The notes: generated from the letters alone by a model not told the origin. Counted from the stretch's first letter, positions 9,569 to 19,341 are shown. The stretch: 52,043 bases of DNA from Betaproteobacteria bacterium HGW-Betaproteobacteria-7 (GCA_002840765.1 PHCE01000024.1:50098-102140), one strand, 5' to 3'. Numbers and translations are program-made.

Positions 9569-10633
9569 ATGATCCTCGTTACCGGCGGCGCCGGCTTCAT
9601 CGGCAGCAATTTCGTTCTCGACTGGCTGGCCGCGGCGGATGAGCCGGTCATCAACCTCGATGCGCTGACCTACGCCGGCAACCTGGAAAACCTGGCCAGC
9701 CTGCAGGGCAACCCGCGGCACGTTTTCGTGCACGGCGATATCGGCGATTTCGCTCTGGTCGCCGGCCTGCTGGCTCAGCACCAGCCGCGCGCCATCGTCA
9801 ATTTCGCTGCCGAATCGCACGTCGATCGCAGCATTCATGGCCCGGAAGACTTCGTCCAGACCAATATCGTCGGCACCTTCCGCCTGCTCGAAGCGGTGCG
9901 TGCCTACTGGAGCGGGCTCGACGCAGCCGACAAGGCAGCCTTCCGTTTCCTGCATGTGTCCACCGACGAGGTCTACGGCTCGCTCGGCAAGGACGATCCG
10001 CCGTTCAGCGAGACCAATCCTTACGAGCCGAACAGTCCGTACTCGGCCAGCAAGGCGGCCAGCGACCATCTGGTGCGGGCCTACCACCACACCTACGGCA
10101 TACCGGTGTTGACCACCAACTGCTCGAACAACTACGGCCCCTACCATTTCCCGGAAAAGCTGATTCCGCTGGTCATCCACAACGCGCTGGCCGGCAAACC
10201 GCTGCCGATTTACGGCGACGGCCAGCAGGTGCGGGACTGGCTGTACGTCAAGGACCACTGCAGTGCCATTCGTCGCGTGCTGGAAGGTGGCCGGCCGGGC
10301 GAAACCTACAACATCGGCGGCTGGAACGAGAAGCCGAACCTCGACGTTGTGCATACGCTGTGCACCATCCTCGACCAACTCAGTCCGCGCGTCGATGGCC
10401 AGCCGTATCGCGAGCAGATCACCTACGTCACCGATCGCCCCGGGCATGACCGGCGCTACGCCATCGACGCAGGCAAGATCGAGCGCGAACTCGGCTGGAA
10501 GCCGGCGGAGACCTTCGAAACCGGTATTCGCAAGACTGTGCAGTGGTATCTGGACAATCAGGCGTGGGTCAGCAACGTGACCAGCGGCGCCTACCGCGAA
10601 TGGGTCGGCAAACAGTATGGAGAGCAGAAATGA
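9569..10633 (+). CDS. rmlB: dTDP-glucose 4,6-dehydratase
   Basis: A 354-residue extended SDR that dehydrates dTDP-glucose to dTDP-4-keto-6-deoxyglucose, step two of dTDP-L-rhamnose synthesis. It shows [10 protein letters not shown] at the N-terminus, the [11 protein letters not shown] segment, the catalytic STDEVYG, the [10 protein letters not shown] active-site Tyr/Lys and [18 protein letters not shown]. An in-frame TTG exists at 9548, but the ATG at 9569 starts exactly at the conserved [12 protein letters not shown]. The TGA overlaps the rmlA start by four bases. Confidence 0.96.
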   Translation: MILVTGGAGFIGSNFVLDWLAAADEPVINLDALTYAGNLENLASLQGNPRHVFVHGDIGDFALVAGLLAQHQPRAIVNFAAESHVDRSIHGPEDFVQTNIVGTFRLLEAVRAYWSGLDAADKAAFRFLHVSTDEVYGSLGKDDPPFSETNPYEPNSPYSASKAASDHLVRAYHHTYGIPVLTTNCSNNYGPYHFPEKLIPLVIHNALAGKPLPIYGDGQQVRDWLYVKDHCSAIRRVLEGGRPGETYNIGGWNEKPNLDVVHTLCTILDQLSPRVDGQPYREQITYVTDRPGHDRRYAIDAGKIERELGWKPAETFETGIRKTVQWYLDNQAWVSNVTSGAYREWVGKQYGEQK

Positions 10634-11514
10634 CGCAACGCAAGGGCATCATTCTCGCCGGCGGTTCAGGGACGCGGCTCTATCCGGTGACGCTGGTGGT
10701 TTCCAAGCAACTGCTGCCAATCCACGACAAGCCGATGATCTATTACCCGCTCAGCACCCTGATGCTGGCCGGTATCCGCGACATCCTGATCATCTCGACG
10801 CCACAGGACACGCCGCGTTTTGAGCAATTGCTCGGCGACGGTAGCCAGTGGGGCATCAGTCTGCAATATGCCGTGCAACCCAGCCCGGACGGTCTGGCCC
10901 AGGCCTTCATCATCGGCGCCGATTTCGTCGGTGGGGGCGACAGCGCACTGGTCCTCGGCGACAACATCTTTTACGGCCATGAGTTCGCCCACGATCTGGA
11001 AGTCGCCGGGCAGCAGACAGCCGGCGCTACCGTCTTCGCCTACCACGTTCATGATCCCGAGCGTTACGGCGTGGTCGAGTTCGACGCGGCCGGCCAGGCG
11101 GTCAGCCTGGAAGAAAAGCCGCAACAGCCGAAGTCCAACTATGCGGTCACCGGCCTCTATTTCTACGACAACCAGGTCGTCGATATCGCCCGCAATCTCA
11201 AGCCATCGCGGCGCGGGGAGCTGGAGATCACCGACGTCAACCGCATCTACCTCGAACGCAAGCAACTGAATGTCCAGGTGATGGGCCGCGGCCACGCCTG
11301 GCTCGATACCGGCACCCATGAAAGCCTGCTCGACGCCAGCCAGTTCATTGCCACCATCGAAAAGCGTCAGGGCCTGAAGGTCGCCTGTCCGGAAGAGATC
11401 GCCTACCGCAAGGGCTGGGTCAACGCCGCCGAACTCGAGCGCCTGGCCCAGCCGATGCTGAAGAATCCCTACGGTCAGTATCTGGCCAGCGTGCTCAAGG
11501 AGCGGGTGTTCTGA
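10630..11514 (+). CDS. rmlA: glucose-1-phosphate thymidylyltransferase
   Basis: A 294-residue nucleotidyltransferase making dTDP-glucose from dTTP and glucose-1-phosphate, the entry point to dTDP-rhamnose. It contains the signature [42 protein letters not shown] and [20 protein letters not shown]. The start at 10630 overlaps the rmlB stop (ATGA) and begins just before the signature; the frame is open further upstream but the extension is not conserved. It is the last clearly GC-rich gene before composition starts to drift. Confidence 0.96.
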   Translation: MTQRKGIILAGGSGTRLYPVTLVVSKQLLPIHDKPMIYYPLSTLMLAGIRDILIISTPQDTPRFEQLLGDGSQWGISLQYAVQPSPDGLAQAFIIGADFVGGGDSALVLGDNIFYGHEFAHDLEVAGQQTAGATVFAYHVHDPERYGVVEFDAAGQAVSLEEKPQQPKSNYAVTGLYFYDNQVVDIARNLKPSRRGELEITDVNRIYLERKQLNVQVMGRGHAWLDTGTHESLLDASQFIATIEKRQGLKVACPEEIAYRKGWVNAAELERLAQPMLKNPYGQYLASVLKERVF

Positions 11515-12104
11515 TGAAAGTCACGGCAACGGCCATTCCCGATGTATTGATCATCGAGCCGCGGGTTTTCGGCGATGAGCGCGGGTTTTTCTTCGAGAGT
11601 TTCAACCAACAGGCGTTCGACGAAGCCGTCGGTAGCAAGATTGTCTTTGTGCAGGACAATCACTCGAAAAGCGCAAAAAATGTCCTGCGCGGACTGCATT
11701 ACCAGCTTCCGCCAAAGGCACAAGGCAAGCTGGTGCGTGTCGTACAGGGCGAGGTGTTCGATGTGGCGGTGGATATCCGCAAGGAGTCGGCAACGTTCGG
11801 GCGTTGGGTTGGCGAGATCCTTTCCGCCGAGAACAAGAAGCAGATGTGGATTCCGCCAGGCTTCGCACACGGATTTCTGACGCTGAGCGAGAGCGCAGAG
11901 TTTCTGTACAAGACGACGGATTACTACGCACCCGAAATGGAACGAAGCATTCGTTGGGACGATCCCGTGCTGGCCATCGAATGGCCGTGCTGCGAACCGT
12001 TGCTATCAGGCAAAGATCGGGAAGGCATGGACTTTGCCGTTTCCGATGGATGGCCGAGCCCGTTGAACCCTTTCAAATGTGACGGTGAATGCCCTGTCTC
12101 TTGA
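11514..12104 (+). CDS. rmlC: dTDP-4-dehydrorhamnose 3,5-epimerase
   Basis: A 196-residue cupin epimerase acting on dTDP-4-keto-6-deoxyglucose. Visible are the GDERGFFFESFN segment, the QDNHSKSAKNVLRGLHYQ region with the catalytic His, KLVRVVQGEVFDVAVDIR, and WIPPGFAHGFLTLSE. The catalytic Tyr is likely in YKTTDYYAPEMERSIRWDDP. The start overlaps the rmlA stop by one base (TGATG). The C-terminus is about ten residues longer than usual (PFKCDGECPVS). An rmlD reductase normally completes this set, but none follows. Confidence 0.95.
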   Translation: MKVTATAIPDVLIIEPRVFGDERGFFFESFNQQAFDEAVGSKIVFVQDNHSKSAKNVLRGLHYQLPPKAQGKLVRVVQGEVFDVAVDIRKESATFGRWVGEILSAENKKQMWIPPGFAHGFLTLSESAEFLYKTTDYYAPEMERSIRWDDPVLAIEWPCCEPLLSGKDREGMDFAVSDGWPSPLNPFKCDGECPVS

Positions 12105-12266
12105 TTGGAATGCCAATAGAGGGTCCGGTTGTGGCAAAATGTCGCGTTTTGGAATACTGGGTGCGCAAGATTCCTCATTCCGATTTGATACCCCAAAAAG
12201 ATACTGCGCTTGCCGCTGTGCGCTACGGCTCAGCGATGGCGTGACAGAGATAAGCAAAGGGAATTT
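12105..12266 (+). other. 162-base intergenic gap between rmlC and the uronic-acid genes
   Basis: This is the largest gene-free gap in the first half of the cluster. It holds a small perfect inverted repeat at its left end (ATTGG-AATG-CCAAT, 12104-12117, overlapping the rmlC stop by one base). At the right end AAGGGAA at 12257-12263 is the Shine-Dalgarno of the next gene. I see no convincing -35/-10 pair and no terminator with a T-run. The short open frame across it lacks coding character. Confidence 0.4.
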
Positions 12267-13562
12267 ATGAGTGTAGGCGCCCACAAGATTGCCATCATCG
12301 GTTTGGGATACGTCGGCTTGCCGCTGGCTGTGGAGTTTGGCAAAAACCGGCCGGTGGTCGGGTTCGATATCAATCAGGCGCGAATCGATGAGCTGAGGGC
12401 GGGTCAAGACAGTACGCTGGAAGTAACCGAAGCCGATCTGCGCGAGGCACAATATCTCGAATACAGCGCAGATGCCGAGCACCTGCGGGAGTGCGCTATC
12501 TTCATCGTGACCGTGCCCACCCCGATCGATAAGGCCAATCGTCCCGACCTGACGCCGCTGGTCAAGGCGAGTGAAACGGTTGGCAAGGCGCTGAGCCGGG
12601 GGAGCATTGTCATTTATGAATCCACCGTCTACCCCGGTTGCACCGAAGAGGTGTGCGTGCCGGTGCTGGAAAAGCTCTCCGGCCTGAAGTTCAACGAAGG
12701 CTTCTTCTGCGGTTACAGCCCCGAGCGGATCAATCCCGGCGATAAGGTCAACACGCTGACCAAGATCCGCAAGATCACCAGTGGTTCCACGCCGGAAGTG
12801 GCGAAAGCGGTCGACGCGCTCTACGGCAGCATCATCACTGCCGGCACCTTCCCGGCCACCTCTCTGAAAGTGGCCGAAGCAGCCAAGGTGATCGAGAACA
12901 CGCAGCGCGATCTCAACATTGCGCTGGTCAACGAGTTGTCGGTCATTTTCGAACGGCTGGGCATCGATACTCTGGAAGTGCTGGAGGCTGCCGGCAGCAA
13001 GTGGAATTTCCTCCCTTTCCGGCCAGGCATGGTGGGTGGGCACTGCATCGGTGTCGATCCGTATTACCTGACCCACAAGGCGGAAGAGGTCGGCTATCAC
13101 CCGCAGGTCATCCTGGCCGGGCGTCGAATCAACGACAACATGGCCTGTTACGCGGCCCACAATGTGATCAAGTTGATGTTGCGCAACGGTATCGACGTGG
13201 CGCGCAGCACCGTTGGCGTGCAGGGCATCACCTTCAAGGAAAACTGCCCGGACATCCGCAACAGCAAGGTGGCGGATCTGGTGCGCGAACTCGAAAACTG
13301 GGGTGTCAAGGTAGTGGTGGACGACCCCTGGGCGAATCCTGAAGAGGTCATGCACGAATACGGCATTCAACTCGGACAAATCGATCCAGATCATCCGGTT
13401 GACTCATTGATCGTCGCCGTCGGTCACAACGAATTCCGCCGGGAGGACGTACGGGAACTCAAGTCCTTGTGCCGCGGCGAAAAACCCGTGCTCGGGGATC
13501 TTAAATCGCTTTACGACCGTCATGCCACGGCTGCAGCCGGCTTCACGGTCTTCCGACTGTAA
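12267..13562 (+). CDS. tviB: UDP-N-acetylhexosamine 6-dehydrogenase (TviB/WbpO family)
   Basis: A 431-residue NAD-dependent nucleotide-sugar 6-dehydrogenase with an N-terminal Rossmann domain (IAIIGLGYVGLPLAVEFGK), a VPTPID strand, YESTVYPGCTEE, YSPERINPGDK, and the catalytic Cys in VGGHCIGVDPYYL (about residue 258). Family members oxidise UDP-GlcNAc (TviB) or UDP-GalNAc (WbpO) to the uronic acid. The four genes that follow use UDP-GlcNAcA, so UDP-GlcNAc is the expected substrate, and the enzyme fills the role WbpA has in Pseudomonas aeruginosa. The ATG at 12267 has a good AAGGGAA site five bases upstream; the frame is open further left but unconserved. Confidence 0.92.
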   Translation: MSVGAHKIAIIGLGYVGLPLAVEFGKNRPVVGFDINQARIDELRAGQDSTLEVTEADLREAQYLEYSADAEHLRECAIFIVTVPTPIDKANRPDLTPLVKASETVGKALSRGSIVIYESTVYPGCTEEVCVPVLEKLSGLKFNEGFFCGYSPERINPGDKVNTLTKIRKITSGSTPEVAKAVDALYGSIITAGTFPATSLKVAEAAKVIENTQRDLNIALVNELSVIFERLGIDTLEVLEAAGSKWNFLPFRPGMVGGHCIGVDPYYLTHKAEEVGYHPQVILAGRRINDNMACYAAHNVIKLMLRNGIDVARSTVGVQGITFKENCPDIRNSKVADLVRELENWGVKVVVDDPWANPEEVMHEYGIQLGQIDPDHPVDSLIVAVGHNEFRREDVRELKSLCRGEKPVLGDLKSLYDRHATAAAGFTVFRL

Positions 13563-13572
13563 GGGATTGCTA

Positions 13573-14631
13573 ATGCGCACCTACGAAAAGATCACTAATC
13601 GCAAGATCCGGATGGCGCTGGTTGGCTGCGGCCGGATTTCCGCCAATCATTTTGGCGCCATGGAGCAGCACGCCGATCAGATCGAAATCGTCGACGTCTG
13701 TGACGTTGATCCCCTCGCTCTTGAAAAGGCGGTGACACGCACCGGCGCCAAGGGGCATGCCAGTCTGACGCAGATGCTGAAGTCGACCAAGGCTGACATC
13801 GTTGTGCTTACCTCGCCGAGTGGCCTGCATCCCGAACAAGCAATCGAGGTTGCCCGCTCCGGACGCCACGTGATGACCGAGAAGCCGATGGCCACGCGCT
13901 GGCATGACGGCCTGCGCATGGTCAAGGCCTGCGACGATGCTGGCGTTCGCATGTTCGTGGTCAAGCAGAACCGGCTCAACGCCACCCTGCAATTGCTGAA
14001 GAAGGCCGTCGAGCAGAAGCGTTTTGGCCGAATCTACATGGTCAATATCAACGTCTTCTGGACTCGTCCCCAAGAATATTACGACAGTGCCAAGTGGCGC
14101 GGTACCTGGGAATTCGATGGCGGTGCATTCATGAACCAGGCCAGTCATTACGTCGATCTGCTCGATTGGCTGATCGGCCCGATCGAAAGCATCCAGGCCT
14201 ACACCACGACCCTGGAGCGCCACATCGAGGTCGAAGATACCGGCGTGATCAGCGTTCGCTGGCGTTCCGGCGCGCTGGGTTCGATGAACGTGACCATGCT
14301 CACTTACCCCAAGAATCTGGAAGGCAGTATCACCATCCTCGGCGAGAAGGGCACGGTGCGTCTCGGCGGCGTGGCAGTCAACGAAATTCAGCACTGGGAA
14401 TTTGCCGAGAAGCTTCCCGAAGACGAGCAAATTGCTTCGGCGAATTACGCGACGACCTCGGTCTATGGCTTCGGGCATCCGCTGTATTACGACAACGTGC
14501 TCAAAGTCATGCGTGGCGAGGCCGAGCCGGAGACCGATGGCCGCGAAGGCCTCAAGTCGCTCGAAGTGCTAATCGCCGCCTACCAGGCAGCGCGCGATGG
14601 CAAGCGCGTCGCCCTGCCGCTGGATTACTGA
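13573..14631 (+). CDS. wlbA: UDP-GlcNAcA 3-dehydrogenase, Gfo/Idh/MocA family (WlbA/WbpB)
   Basis: A 352-residue oxidoreductase with an N-terminal Rossmann fold ([19 protein letters not shown]), the EKPMATRW motif carrying the catalytic Lys, and a C-terminal sheet domain with [23 protein letters not shown]. It is expected to oxidise C3 of UDP-GlcNAcA, giving the 3-keto sugar for transamination. The sequence resembles the WlbA of Bordetella and Chromobacterium more than P. aeruginosa WbpB. An AAGGGA site precedes the ATG at 13573. It is the first gene of a wlbA-B-C-D block in the Bordetella order. Confidence 0.92.
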   Translation: MRTYEKITNRKIRMALVGCGRISANHFGAMEQHADQIEIVDVCDVDPLALEKAVTRTGAKGHASLTQMLKSTKADIVVLTSPSGLHPEQAIEVARSGRHVMTEKPMATRWHDGLRMVKACDDAGVRMFVVKQNRLNATLQLLKKAVEQKRFGRIYMVNINVFWTRPQEYYDSAKWRGTWEFDGGAFMNQASHYVDLLDWLIGPIESIQAYTTTLERHIEVEDTGVISVRWRSGALGSMNVTMLTYPKNLEGSITILGEKGTVRLGGVAVNEIQHWEFAEKLPEDEQIASANYATTSVYGFGHPLYYDNVLKVMRGEAEPETDGREGLKSLEVLIAAYQAARDGKRVALPLDY

Positions 14632-14633
14632 CC

Positions 14634-15218
14634 ATGACGGTTACGATTCATTCCAGCGCCATCGTCGACGACGGCGCGCAGATCGGTGACGGGAGCCGGG
14701 TCTGGCACTTCGTGCATATCTGCGGCGGCGCACGCATTGGTGAAGGCTGCTCATTCGGACAGAACGTCTTTGTCGGCAACGACGTGACCATCGGCAACAA
14801 CGTCAAGGTACAGAACAACGTTTCCATCTACGACGCAGTGCATCTGGAGGACGACGTGTTCTGCGGGCCGAGCATGGTGTTCACCAATGTTTATAACCCG
14901 CGCTCGGCGGTCACCCGCAAGAATGAGTATCGCAAAACCATCGTCCGCCGCGGGGTTACCCTCGGCGCTAACTGCACCATCGTTTGTGGTGTGACCATCG
15001 GCGAACACGCATTCATCGCCGCCGGCGCCGTAGTCAATCGCGATGTCAAACCATACGCCCTGATGGCGGGAGTGCCGGCGCGGCAAATAGCTTGGGTCAG
15101 CCGTCACGGTGAACGCCTGCAACTGCCTCTAGCGGGCGATGGCGAGGCAGTCTGCCCGGCCACGGGTGAATCCTATCGTCTGCAGGACGGGCAATGTTTG
15201 GAGCAAACCAAAGCATGA
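14634..15218 (+). CDS. wlbB: UDP-3-amino sugar N-acetyltransferase (WlbB/WbpD)
   Basis: A 194-residue left-handed beta-helix acetyltransferase made of hexapeptide repeats ([43 protein letters not shown]). It has the family-specific [16 protein letters not shown] and [24 protein letters not shown], nearly the WbpD pattern. It should acetylate the 3-amine made by WlbC, yielding UDP-GlcNAc3NAcA, using acetyl-CoA in the cytoplasm. The frame extends left inside wlbA, but the conserved start [18 protein letters not shown] is at 14634, two bases after the wlbA stop. The stop overlaps wlbC by four bases. Confidence 0.94.
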   Translation: MTVTIHSSAIVDDGAQIGDGSRVWHFVHICGGARIGEGCSFGQNVFVGNDVTIGNNVKVQNNVSIYDAVHLEDDVFCGPSMVFTNVYNPRSAVTRKNEYRKTIVRRGVTLGANCTIVCGVTIGEHAFIAAGAVVNRDVKPYALMAGVPARQIAWVSRHGERLQLPLAGDGEAVCPATGESYRLQDGQCLEQTKA

Positions 15219-16315
15219 GCAAAATTGAATTCATTGACCTGAAAGCGCAGTACAAGACGCTCAAGACTTCAATCGATGCGCGAATCCAGCGGGTTCTCGA
15301 CCACGGCCAGTACATCATGGGGCCGGAAGTCCGCGAACTGGAAACCCGGCTCGAGGAATATACCGGTGCCAAGCACTGCATTACCGTTGCCAGTGGCACC
15401 GAAGCCTTGCTTATCTCCCTGATGGCGCTTGGCGTAAAGCCGGGAGACGAAGTCATCACGACGCCGTTTACCTTCGTGGCAACTGCCGAAGTGATCGTCC
15501 TGCTCGGCGCGATCCCGGTTTTTGTCGATATCGAACCGGATACCGGCAATATCGACGCCAGCAAGATCGAGGCGGCAATTTCCCCGAAAACCCGCGCCAT
15601 CATGCCGGTCAGCCTCTACGGCCAACCGGCCGACATGGACGAAATCAATGCCATCGCCGCTCGCCACGGCGACATCCCGGTGATCGAGGATGCTGCCCAG
15701 AGCTTCGGGGCGGAATACAAGGGGAAAAAGAGCTGCAACCTTTCCACCATTGGCTGTACCAGTTTCTTCCCGAGCAAGCCCCTGGGCTGTTATGGAGATG
15801 GTGGTGCCATCTTCACCAGCGACGACGCGCTGGCCCAGGCTTGTCGAGAAATTCGAGTTCACGGCCAGAGCAAGCGCTACGTGCATACCCGGGTTGGTGT
15901 CGGCGGGCGGATGGATACGCTGCAGTGTGCAGTGGTGCTGGGTAAACTGGAACGATTTGATTGGGAGGTTGAACAACGTAAGCGCATAGGCGAGCAATAC
16001 AATCAATTGCTCGACCAATCTGCTTTCCTGCGAATAGTTCAGCGTCAGGATCGCACGAGCGTCTTTGCCCAATACACCGTTCGTGTGAGGGACCGCGAGG
16101 CCGTGCAGAAACACTTGAGCGAGCTTGGTATTCCAACTGCAGTGCACTACCCTGTGCCTCTGAACGAGCAGCCTGCTTACAGTCACCTGTGTCATCCTGG
16201 CCGCACACCGGTTTCCAAGGTGCTTGCCACCGAGGTCATGAGCCTTCCAATGAGTGCGGACTTGTCAGATGTAGACCAGAAAGCGATCTGCGTAGCCCTG
16301 CTTGCTGGAGTCTGA
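15215..16315 (+). CDS. wlbC: UDP-3-keto-GlcNAcA aminotransferase (WlbC/WbpE, DegT family)
   Basis: A 366-residue PLP-dependent sugar aminotransferase of the DegT/DnrJ/EryC1/StrS family. [36 protein letters not shown] and EDAAQSFGA are present, with the PLP Lys in [14 protein letters not shown] (K188). It is expected to transfer an amino group from glutamate to C3 of the 3-keto intermediate. The ATG at 15215 overlaps the wlbB stop, with GGAGC upstream; an ATG at 15194 is open but earlier than the conserved [11 protein letters not shown] start. Confidence 0.94.
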   Translation: MSKIEFIDLKAQYKTLKTSIDARIQRVLDHGQYIMGPEVRELETRLEEYTGAKHCITVASGTEALLISLMALGVKPGDEVITTPFTFVATAEVIVLLGAIPVFVDIEPDTGNIDASKIEAAISPKTRAIMPVSLYGQPADMDEINAIAARHGDIPVIEDAAQSFGAEYKGKKSCNLSTIGCTSFFPSKPLGCYGDGGAIFTSDDALAQACREIRVHGQSKRYVHTRVGVGGRMDTLQCAVVLGKLERFDWEVEQRKRIGEQYNQLLDQSAFLRIVQRQDRTSVFAQYTVRVRDREAVQKHLSELGIPTAVHYPVPLNEQPAYSHLCHPGRTPVSKVLATEVMSLPMSADLSDVDQKAICVALLAGV

Positions 16316-16317
16316 GC

Positions 16318-17409
16318 GTGATCAAGGTCGTCACTATCATCGGGGCTCGCCCACAGTTCATCAAGGCCGCAGCGATTTCGCGGGTCGTTAACGAACATTT
16401 TGCCGACCAGATCAAAGAGACCATCGTCCATACCGGCCAACATTACGACGAGAACATGTCCCAAGTGTTCTTCGACGAGTTGAACATTCCGCACCCTGGC
16501 TACAACCTGGAGATTGCAGGCGGCAGCCATGGACTAATGACAGGCAGGATGTTGGAGGCGGTAGAAAAGGTTCTTCTCGCTGAAAAGCCCGACTGGGTTC
16601 TGATTTACGGCGACACCAATTCGACTCTGGCCGGAGCCCTCGCGGCGGCCAAGCTGCATATTCCGGTTGCTCATGTGGAGGCTGGTCTGCGCTCTTTCAA
16701 CATGCGAATGCCCGAGGAGATTAATCGGATTGTTGCGGACCGCCTCTCGTCATTGCTGTTCTGCCCGACGGATGCGGCGGTCCAAAATCTGGAAAACGAA
16801 GGCGTTACCCGTGGAGTGGTGAACGTGGGCGACGTGATGTACGACGTCGCCTTGTTCTATCGGGAGCGAGCAAGGCAGCAGAGCCAGATTCTGGACATTC
16901 TGTCGCTCGCGGAGCGGCGGTTTGCGCTGGCGACCTGTCATCGTGCAGAGAATACGGATGACCCGGCTCGCCTCGGGGAAATTGTGGCGGCACTGGCCGA
17001 ACTGTCTGGCAAGCTGGATGTTGTACTACCGCTGCACCCTCGTACTCGAAAGTTGCTTTCAGATACCGGGTTGGCCGGAAATCTGGGCAAGGTAAAAGTA
17101 ATCGATCCTATCCCTTTCCTGGATATGGTCGCTCTGGAGCAGTCGGCTAGGCTCATCCTGACCGATTCAGGCGGCGTGCAAAAGGAAGCATTCTTCTACG
17201 GCGTGCCTTGTATCACCATGCGAGATGAAACGGAATGGGTCGAGACAGTGGCGCTTGGTTGGAACCGGTTGGTTGGTGCTTCAAAAACTGCGATCGGATC
17301 GGCCGTCGTGGCCTGCCTAGCCAATTCGCTGCCATCTATTCCTGCCTCACCTTATGGCGATGGCCAAGCAGCACGAAAAATTGTGGCAAGCATCATCCGG
17401 AATTCTTAA
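16318..17409 (+). CDS. wlbD: UDP-GlcNAc3NAcA 2-epimerase (WlbD/WbpI)
   Basis: A 363-residue non-hydrolysing UDP-HexNAc 2-epimerase. Signatures are TIIGARPQFIKAAAIS, VHTGQHYDENMSQVFF, YGDTNSTLAGALAA, HVEAGLRSFNMRMPEE, TCHRAEN and TDSGGVQKEAFF. It should convert UDP-GlcNAc3NAcA to UDP-ManNAc3NAcA, the last step of the Wlb pathway. I place the start at the GTG at 16318, two bases after the wlbC stop with GGAG seven bases upstream, because it begins at the conserved IKVVTIIGARPQF. The longer open frame overlaps wlbC and is not conserved. Confidence 0.93.
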   Translation: MIKVVTIIGARPQFIKAAAISRVVNEHFADQIKETIVHTGQHYDENMSQVFFDELNIPHPGYNLEIAGGSHGLMTGRMLEAVEKVLLAEKPDWVLIYGDTNSTLAGALAAAKLHIPVAHVEAGLRSFNMRMPEEINRIVADRLSSLLFCPTDAAVQNLENEGVTRGVVNVGDVMYDVALFYRERARQQSQILDILSLAERRFALATCHRAENTDDPARLGEIVAALAELSGKLDVVLPLHPRTRKLLSDTGLAGNLGKVKVIDPIPFLDMVALEQSARLILTDSGGVQKEAFFYGVPCITMRDETEWVETVALGWNRLVGASKTAIGSAVVACLANSLPSIPASPYGDGQAARKIVASIIRNS

Positions 17410-17436
17410 AAATTGTCTGTACTAGGATTGAACAAA

Positions 17437-18378
17437 ATGAAAAAAGTACTTGTAACTGGTGGCCTCGGCCAAATAGGCTCGCACGTCGTGGAGATGCTGC
17501 TTGAGCGCGGCGACAAGGTCTTCGTGATCGACAATCTGGCGACCGGGCGACGTGAGCACCTTCAGGATCATCCTGATCTGACGGTGGTCATCGACACGAT
17601 TGCCGACAAGGCGCTGGTGGAAAAACTGGTCGGGGACTTCCGGCCGGACGCGATCGTTCATACGGCAGCCTCCTACAAGGATCCGGACGATTGGTATAGC
17701 GACACGCTGACCAACTGCGTCGGCGGTGCCAACATGGTCGATGCAGCCAAGAAATTCGGAGTCGGACGTTTCATCTATTTCCAGACCGCGCTCTGCTATG
17801 GCCTGAAGCCGATGCAGCAGCCCATTCGTCTTGATCATCCCCGTTTCCCGGGGGGAAGCAGCTACGCGATTTCCAAGACGACCAACGAGTTCTACTTGGA
17901 ACTGTCCGGTGTCGATTACGTCACTTTCCGCCTCGCGAACGTCGTTGGCCCACGTAACGTGGCAGGGCCATTGCCCATCTTCTATCAGCGCCTGAAGGAC
18001 GGCAAACAGTGCTTTGTCACCAATGCCCGCCGGGATTTTGTTTTCGTGAAAGACCTGGCACGGGTTGTCCTCAAGGCAATCGATGGCGTCGGGCACGGCG
18101 CCTATCACTTCTCGTCCGGCAAGGATGTCGCCATCCAGGAACTCTACGATGCGGTAGTTACCGCGCTTGATGTGCCGGGTAAGCCGAAGGCTGAACTCAA
18201 GGAACTCGGCCCGGATGACGTCTTCTCCATCCTCCTTGACCCGAGTCGTACTTTTGAGGACTTCGGGGCGATCGAATTCACGCCGCTGCAAGAGACCGTT
18301 TCTGCGGCCATGGCCTACTACCAGAAGTACGGCACGCTAGGCGAATACACCCACCTGCGTCTCGAAGGCAAGAAATAA
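17437..18378 (+). CDS. wbmH: WbmH-like SDR nucleotide-sugar enzyme
   Basis: A 313-residue extended SDR with GGLGQIGSH for NAD binding, the HTAASYKDPDDWYSDTL segment, FQTALCYG in the position of the usual Ser/Thr strand, and YAISKT with the catalytic Tyr/Lys. RLANVVGPRNVAGPLPIF and RRDFVFVKDLAR follow. From memory it is very close to Bordetella bronchiseptica WbmH, one of three SDRs needed for the 2,3-diacetamido-L-galacturonic acid O-antigen. The exact step each Wbm SDR performs is not settled to my knowledge; epimerisation of the UDP-diacetamido uronic acid is the likely job. The ATG at 17437 starts the conserved MKKVLVTGG. Confidence 0.88.
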   Translation: MKKVLVTGGLGQIGSHVVEMLLERGDKVFVIDNLATGRREHLQDHPDLTVVIDTIADKALVEKLVGDFRPDAIVHTAASYKDPDDWYSDTLTNCVGGANMVDAAKKFGVGRFIYFQTALCYGLKPMQQPIRLDHPRFPGGSSYAISKTTNEFYLELSGVDYVTFRLANVVGPRNVAGPLPIFYQRLKDGKQCFVTNARRDFVFVKDLARVVLKAIDGVGHGAYHFSSGKDVAIQELYDAVVTALDVPGKPKAELKELGPDDVFSILLDPSRTFEDFGAIEFTPLQETVSAAMAYYQKYGTLGEYTHLRLEGKK

Positions 18379-18390
18379 GCGAGGCATCAC

Positions 18391-19326
18391 ATGCGTATCC
18401 TGATTACTGGCGGTGCCGGCTGCCTCGGCTCCAACCTGATCGAGCACTGGCTACCGCAGGGCCACGAGATTTTCGTGATCGACAATTTCGCCACGGGGAA
18501 GCGCGAAGTTGTGCCCGAGGTGCCCGGTCTGACCGTCAAGGAAGGCAGTATTGTCGATCAAGAGCTCGTTGATGCCTGCTTTGCTCAGTTTCAACCTGAT
18601 GTCGTCATCCATTCTGCAGCGGCCTACAAGGACCCCGATGATTGGGTCGAAGACTCGCGGACGAATGTTATCGGCAGCGCCCACGTAGCGCGCGCGGCAA
18701 AGGCATGTGGAGCAAGACGCCTTATCAACTTTCAGACGGCACTGTGTTACGGCCGCCCGCGGCAATTGCCGATTCCGGCCGACCATCCGACGGCACCGTT
18801 CACCAGCTACGGCATCACCAAAACGGCGGGGGAGCAGTTCATGCTGCTTTCTGGCGTGCCGACGCTGTCTTTGCGCATCGCCAACGTCACCGGTCCACGG
18901 CTGGCGATTGGCCCAATCCCGACCTTCTACAAGCGCCTGAAGGCCGGGCAGAACTGCTTCTGTTCGGATACATCGCGTGACTTCCTCGACATGGCAGACT
19001 TCCTGGTCTTTATGGATTTGGCCATCAAGGAAGATGGGGCGACCGGTGTTTTTAATATTGCGAGCGGTGAGGCTCATTCGATCAAGGAAATCTTCGATCT
19101 GGTCACTGACTACCTTGGACTCGGCGTCAAGGAAGTCCCCGTAGTTCCGCCGGCTGCCGATGACGTACCGGTCGTTTCACTCGATGCCAGCGCGACTTTT
19201 AAAGCTTTCGGCTGGCAAGCCAAGGTCGGTTTTTCAGAGACCATCAAGCGCCAGTTGGCATGGTATGACAAGTACGGCATTTCGGATGTGTTCTCGCATC
19301 TCAAAGCACCAACGCAAACCAAGTAG
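18391..19326 (+). CDS. wbmG: WbmG-like SDR nucleotide-sugar enzyme
   Basis: A 311-residue extended SDR paralogous to its left neighbour. It has GGAGCLGSNLIEHWLPQGHE, HSAAAYKDPDDW, FQTALCYGRP, YGITKT, RIANVTGPRLAIGPIPTFY and SRDFLDMADF. The pattern matches Bordetella WbmG almost segment by segment, including the C-terminal QLAWYDKYGISDVFSHL. It likely epimerises the uronic-acid nucleotide sugar made by the Wlb enzymes. It starts 12 bases after wbmH and is followed 15 bases later by wbmF. WbmH and WbmG both carry Thr-Ala-Leu in place of the common Ser-Ser-Ser strand, so they form a distinct SDR subgroup. Confidence 0.88.
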   Translation: MRILITGGAGCLGSNLIEHWLPQGHEIFVIDNFATGKREVVPEVPGLTVKEGSIVDQELVDACFAQFQPDVVIHSAAAYKDPDDWVEDSRTNVIGSAHVARAAKACGARRLINFQTALCYGRPRQLPIPADHPTAPFTSYGITKTAGEQFMLLSGVPTLSLRIANVTGPRLAIGPIPTFYKRLKAGQNCFCSDTSRDFLDMADFLVFMDLAIKEDGATGVFNIASGEAHSIKEIFDLVTDYLGLGVKEVPVVPPAADDVPVVSLDASATFKAFGWQAKVGFSETIKRQLAWYDKYGISDVFSHLKAPTQTK

Positions 19327-19341
19327 ACAGGGTTGTCAGCC

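Noticed and set aside
9521..12266. JUMPstart/ops antitermination element ahead of the sugar genes
   Set aside because: I looked by eye for a GGCGGTAGC-like core in the gaps before rmlB and before tviB and did not see one.
12079..12270. Short open frame in the rmlC-tviB gap
   Set aside because: It overlaps both genes, is rich in Cys/Arg/Ser as expected by chance, and has no ribosome-binding site.
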